From Acidobacteriota bacterium (GTDB lineage Bacteria > Acidobacteriota > UBA6911 > RPQK01 > JAPXNP01), in assembly GCA_030614585.1 (NCBI GenBank), contig JAUWTT010000200.1, positions 1-7,268 of the forward strand: a stretch of 7,268 nucleotides of DNA, given 5' to 3'. How positions within the stretch are numbered: the first letter of the stretch is position 1; each line of letters begins with the position of its first letter. Below the pieces are notes generated by a model. It searched no databases. It saw only the letters and a list, made by a program, of their open reading frames with translations, and was not told where the DNA came from. Both the position numbers and the translations under genes were made by a program. Shown one piece after another: positions 5,341 through 7,268 of this stretch.

Positions 5341-7139
5341 GCATCTATCACGAGGAGGAAACACAGAAACGGGTCTACGACCGACGGCTTGCCAAGAAGC
5401 TGCTGAAGTACCTCGTCCCGTACCGATGGGTAGTGTTGACGTCGGTCATCCTGCTGACAATCGCTTCGTCCTTCCGCTTGGTTGGACCGCTCTTGACCGA
5501 GATCGCTATTGACAAGCACATCAAGAACGGTGACTTCAACGGGCTCGTTCAAATCTGCCAACTCTTCCTGCTCGTTCTGGTCGTTCAATTCGCTGTCTCT
5601 TTCATGCAGACATACCTGACAAACTGGACCGGCCAGAAGATCATGCACGACCTGAGGGTCCAGATCTTCTCCCATATTCAACAACTGCACCTGGGGTATT
5701 TCGACCGGGTCCCGGTCGGCCGCCTGATCACCCGAATGACCAATGACGTAGACGTTCTGAATGAACTGTTCACCTCCGGCGTGGTAAACCTCGTCGGGGA
5801 TCTCGTCTCTCTGGTCGGAATTGTGGCCATCATGTTGTGGCTCGACTGGAGACTCGCCCTCGTCTGTTTCTCCGTGGTCCCCCTGCTTTTTGTTGTGACC
5901 CTCGTGTTCAAGGCCAAGGTAAGGGGATCCTATCGGCGAGTTCGAGCTGCTATCGCGCGGATCAACGCGTTCCTCCAGGAAAACATAACCGGGATGTCGG
6001 TGGTCCAACTCTTCGGACAGGAAGAACGTAAGCTGGGAGAATTCGACGAGCGGAATCGAGAACATCGAGATGCCAACCTTGCCTCCATCCTGTACTACGC
6101 GATTTACTACCCGATTATCAGCCTGATCAGCGCCCTCTCCATTGCCTTGATCGTCTGGTATGGAGGACTGAGAACCCTCGAAGGCACTATCACCCTCGGG
6201 GTATTGGTCGCCTTCTTTCAGTACACAGATCGCTTTTACAAGCCCATCAGCGACCTGAGTGAGAAATTCAACATTTTGCAGAGCGCCATGGCGAGTTCGG
6301 AAAGGATATTCTCCCTGCTCGAAACCCCACCCGAGATTAGTTCTCCATCAAGTCCTCGTTATCTGGAGAGTGTTAGCGGCTCCCTGGAATTTCGGAACGT
6401 TTGCTTCTCATACCGAACAGACGTCCCTGTGCTAAAGAACATCAGCTTCTCAGTTTCTCCGGGGGAGAAGGTTGCCATCGTCGGAGCAACTGGGTCAGGA
6501 AAATCAACTCTCATCAACCTGCTCTGCCGCTTCTATGATGTGGACAGGGGACAGGTTCTAGTCGATGGAGTTGACGTCAGGGAACTCAGCCTCGACCAAC
6601 TGAGACAAAACATCGCAGTGGTTTTGCAGGACGTTTTTCTTTTCAGTGGATCGGTTGAGGAGAACCTCAGGCTCTGGGATCGTCCGGTCAGCTATGCGGA
6701 ACTCGAATGGGCGACACAGCAAGTGCAAGCCCACCCCTTCATCAGAGCCCTACCCAAGGGATACTCGACGCCGGTGACGGAAAGGGGCAGCTCTCTGTCG
6801 GCCGGTCAGCGCCAGTTACTCGCTTTCGCACGCGCTCTGGTTCATGATCCAAAGATCCTGGTACTCGACGAAGCTACCTCTTCCATTGATACTGAAACCG
6901 AGATTCTCCTCCAGGAGGCGGTTGAACGATTGATGGAGAACCACACTTCACTGATCGTCGCACACCGTCTGTCCACGATCCAGCATTGTGATCGGATCGT
7001 CGTGCTGCACCAGGGTGAGATCAGAGAGGTAGGGACTCACGAGGAACTATTGAAAGAAGAAGGGATCTACTATCGGCTTTACCAACTGCAGTACAAAGAC
7101 CAAGCGAGGATCGAAGTGGAAATGACAAATGACAAGTGA
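5337..7139 (+). CDS. ABC exporter half-transporter, catalytic-site subunit (MdlB/BmrD/TM288-like)
   Basis: The 600-residue product pairs with the preceding half-transporter. A six-helix transmembrane domain (about 25-320) is followed by an ATPase domain (about 349-585). Motifs are A-loop Y359, Walker A GATGSGKST (383-391), Q-loop Q431, signature LSAGQ (487-491, second Gly of LSGGQ replaced by Ala), Walker B ILVLD (507-511) with intact catalytic Glu512, and H-loop H543. With its partner it should form one hydrolytic site (this Walker A/B plus the partner's LSGGQ) and one degenerate site (partner's Asp513 plus this LSAGQ). The start is set by the ATGA overlap at 5337-5340; the nearest purine run (GAGGGA, 5316-5321) is rather distant. 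The final six codons plus the TGA, which encode MTNDK and part of the preceding Glu, lie in a heptamer repeat array. The C-terminal tail is therefore repeat-derived and probably not functional. Confidence 0.93.
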   Translation: MSIYHEEETQKRVYDRRLAKKLLKYLVPYRWVVLTSVILLTIASSFRLVGPLLTEIAIDKHIKNGDFNGLVQICQLFLLVLVVQFAVSFMQTYLTNWTGQKIMHDLRVQIFSHIQQLHLGYFDRVPVGRLITRMTNDVDVLNELFTSGVVNLVGDLVSLVGIVAIMLWLDWRLALVCFSVVPLLFVVTLVFKAKVRGSYRRVRAAIARINAFLQENITGMSVVQLFGQEERKLGEFDERNREHRDANLASILYYAIYYPIISLISALSIALIVWYGGLRTLEGTITLGVLVAFFQYTDRFYKPISDLSEKFNILQSAMASSERIFSLLETPPEISSPSSPRYLESVSGSLEFRNVCFSYRTDVPVLKNISFSVSPGEKVAIVGATGSGKSTLINLLCRFYDVDRGQVLVDGVDVRELSLDQLRQNIAVVLQDVFLFSGSVEENLRLWDRPVSYAELEWATQQVQAHPFIRALPKGYSTPVTERGSSLSAGQRQLLAFARALVHDPKILVLDEATSSIDTETEILLQEAVERLMENHTSLIVAHRLSTIQHCDRIVVLHQGEIREVGTHEELLKEEGIYYRLYQLQYKDQARIEVEMTNDK

Positions 7140-7211
7140 CAAGTGCCGGATGCCAGATGCCGGATGCCGGATGCCGGATGCCGGATGCCGGATGCCGGAT
7201 GCCGGATGCCG
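7121..7211 (+). repeat. Heptamer tandem array, 13 uninterrupted units
   Basis: Thirteen 7-bp units run in perfect phase with no insertion or deletion: AATGACA twice, AGTGACA, AGTGCCG, GATGCCA, then GATGCCG eight times (7156-7211). All fit RRTGNCR. The left units are divergent and the right ones identical, as if the array recently expanded from its right side. The first 19 bases are the end of the upstream coding sequence. The GATGCCG part has no stop in any frame on either strand, and each junction between units creates a CCGG site. Confidence 0.95.
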
Positions 7212-7242
7212 GTAAATTCTGACCTTTTCTGTGTGACGGCTT

Positions 7243-7268
7243 TTTGGTGTGCTTGGTGACCTTGGTGG
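7243..7268 (+). repeat. 9-bp periodic repeat at the right edge, three units, possibly continuing
   Basis: TTTGGTGTG (7243-7251), CTTGGTGAC (7252-7260) and CTTGGTGG (7261-7268, cut by the edge) share YTTGGTG. The reverse complement (CACCAAG-type units) resembles the CCGCCAAGG-type 9-mers at 2175-2240, so it may be an inverted, decayed relative. The preceding 7212-7242 shows nothing identifiable; no gene is visible after 7139. Confidence 0.5.

Noticed and set aside
5298..6065. A 255-codon open frame on the minus strand, antisense to the second ABC gene
   Set aside because: It lies opposite a well supported ABC transmembrane domain. Its product is rich in Asp, Glu, Gln and His with no domain, as expected for the antisense of hydrophobic codons, and it has no convincing start context.
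7156..7211. CRISPR array or coding repeat protein
   Set aside because: The units are 7 bp with no spacers, so it is not CRISPR. The GATGCCG stretch is open in every frame only because the unit contains no stop triplet; there is no start or ribosome binding site.
7212..7250. Rho-independent terminator after the exporter operon (TTTTT near 7241)
   Set aside because: No stable GC-rich hairpin precedes the T run, and the T run belongs to the 9-bp periodic stretch.

Overview
The window (7,268 bp, GC a little above 50% by eye) reads as a bacterial chromosomal segment with short intergenic gaps, overlapping genes and spacers full of decayed short tandem repeats. The gene set and the style of the spacer repeats fit a diderm such as an Acidobacteriota member or a related lineage. 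That assignment is an inference from general impression, not a demonstrated placement. No RNA gene, transposase, CRISPR array or phage gene is visible.

Layout. (1) 542-1, minus strand: the first 180 codons of a membrane-anchored S41 (C-terminal processing) peptidase, with an N-terminal anchor, a helical region and a PDZ domain. Its catalytic core lies beyond the left edge. (2) 543-690: a 148-bp divergent spacer with candidate promoters in both directions. (3) 691-2137, plus strand: ruvX (YqgF-type Holliday junction resolvase-like protein) overlapping mltG (endolytic murein transglycosylase), which has a strong Shine-Dalgarno inside ruvX. (4) 2138-2370: a 233-bp gap made almost entirely of degenerate tandem repeats with periods of 7, 9, 6, 7 (opposite strand) and 10 bp. 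(5) 2371-7139, plus strand: four overlapping genes, apparently one operon. They are a secreted protein of unknown function, a two-pass membrane protein with an extracytoplasmic Ig-like/FxLYD-like domain, and the two half-transporters of a heterodimeric ABC exporter. (6) 7121-7268: a 13-unit heptamer array that begins inside the last ABC gene and supplies its stop codon, followed by a 9-bp periodic stretch at the right edge.

How the genes fit together. ruvX-mltG is a housekeeping pair (nucleic acid processing and control of glycan strand length). The ABC pair has the complementary asymmetry of the TM287/288, BmrCD and MdlAB type: the first subunit has Asp in place of the Walker B catalytic Glu but a canonical LSGGQ, and the second has the catalytic Glu but a variant LSAGQ. 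One ATP site should therefore be hydrolytic and the other degenerate. Strict overlaps tie the two uncharacterised envelope proteins to this exporter, so they are candidate accessory factors. The substrate cannot be read from the sequence.

The most unusual material is in the spacers. Three arrays, in both orientations, can be written as variants of one heptamer, RRTGNCR. Because 7 leaves remainder 1 on division by 3, the three TGA-bearing units at the end of the last gene place a stop in all three forward frames.
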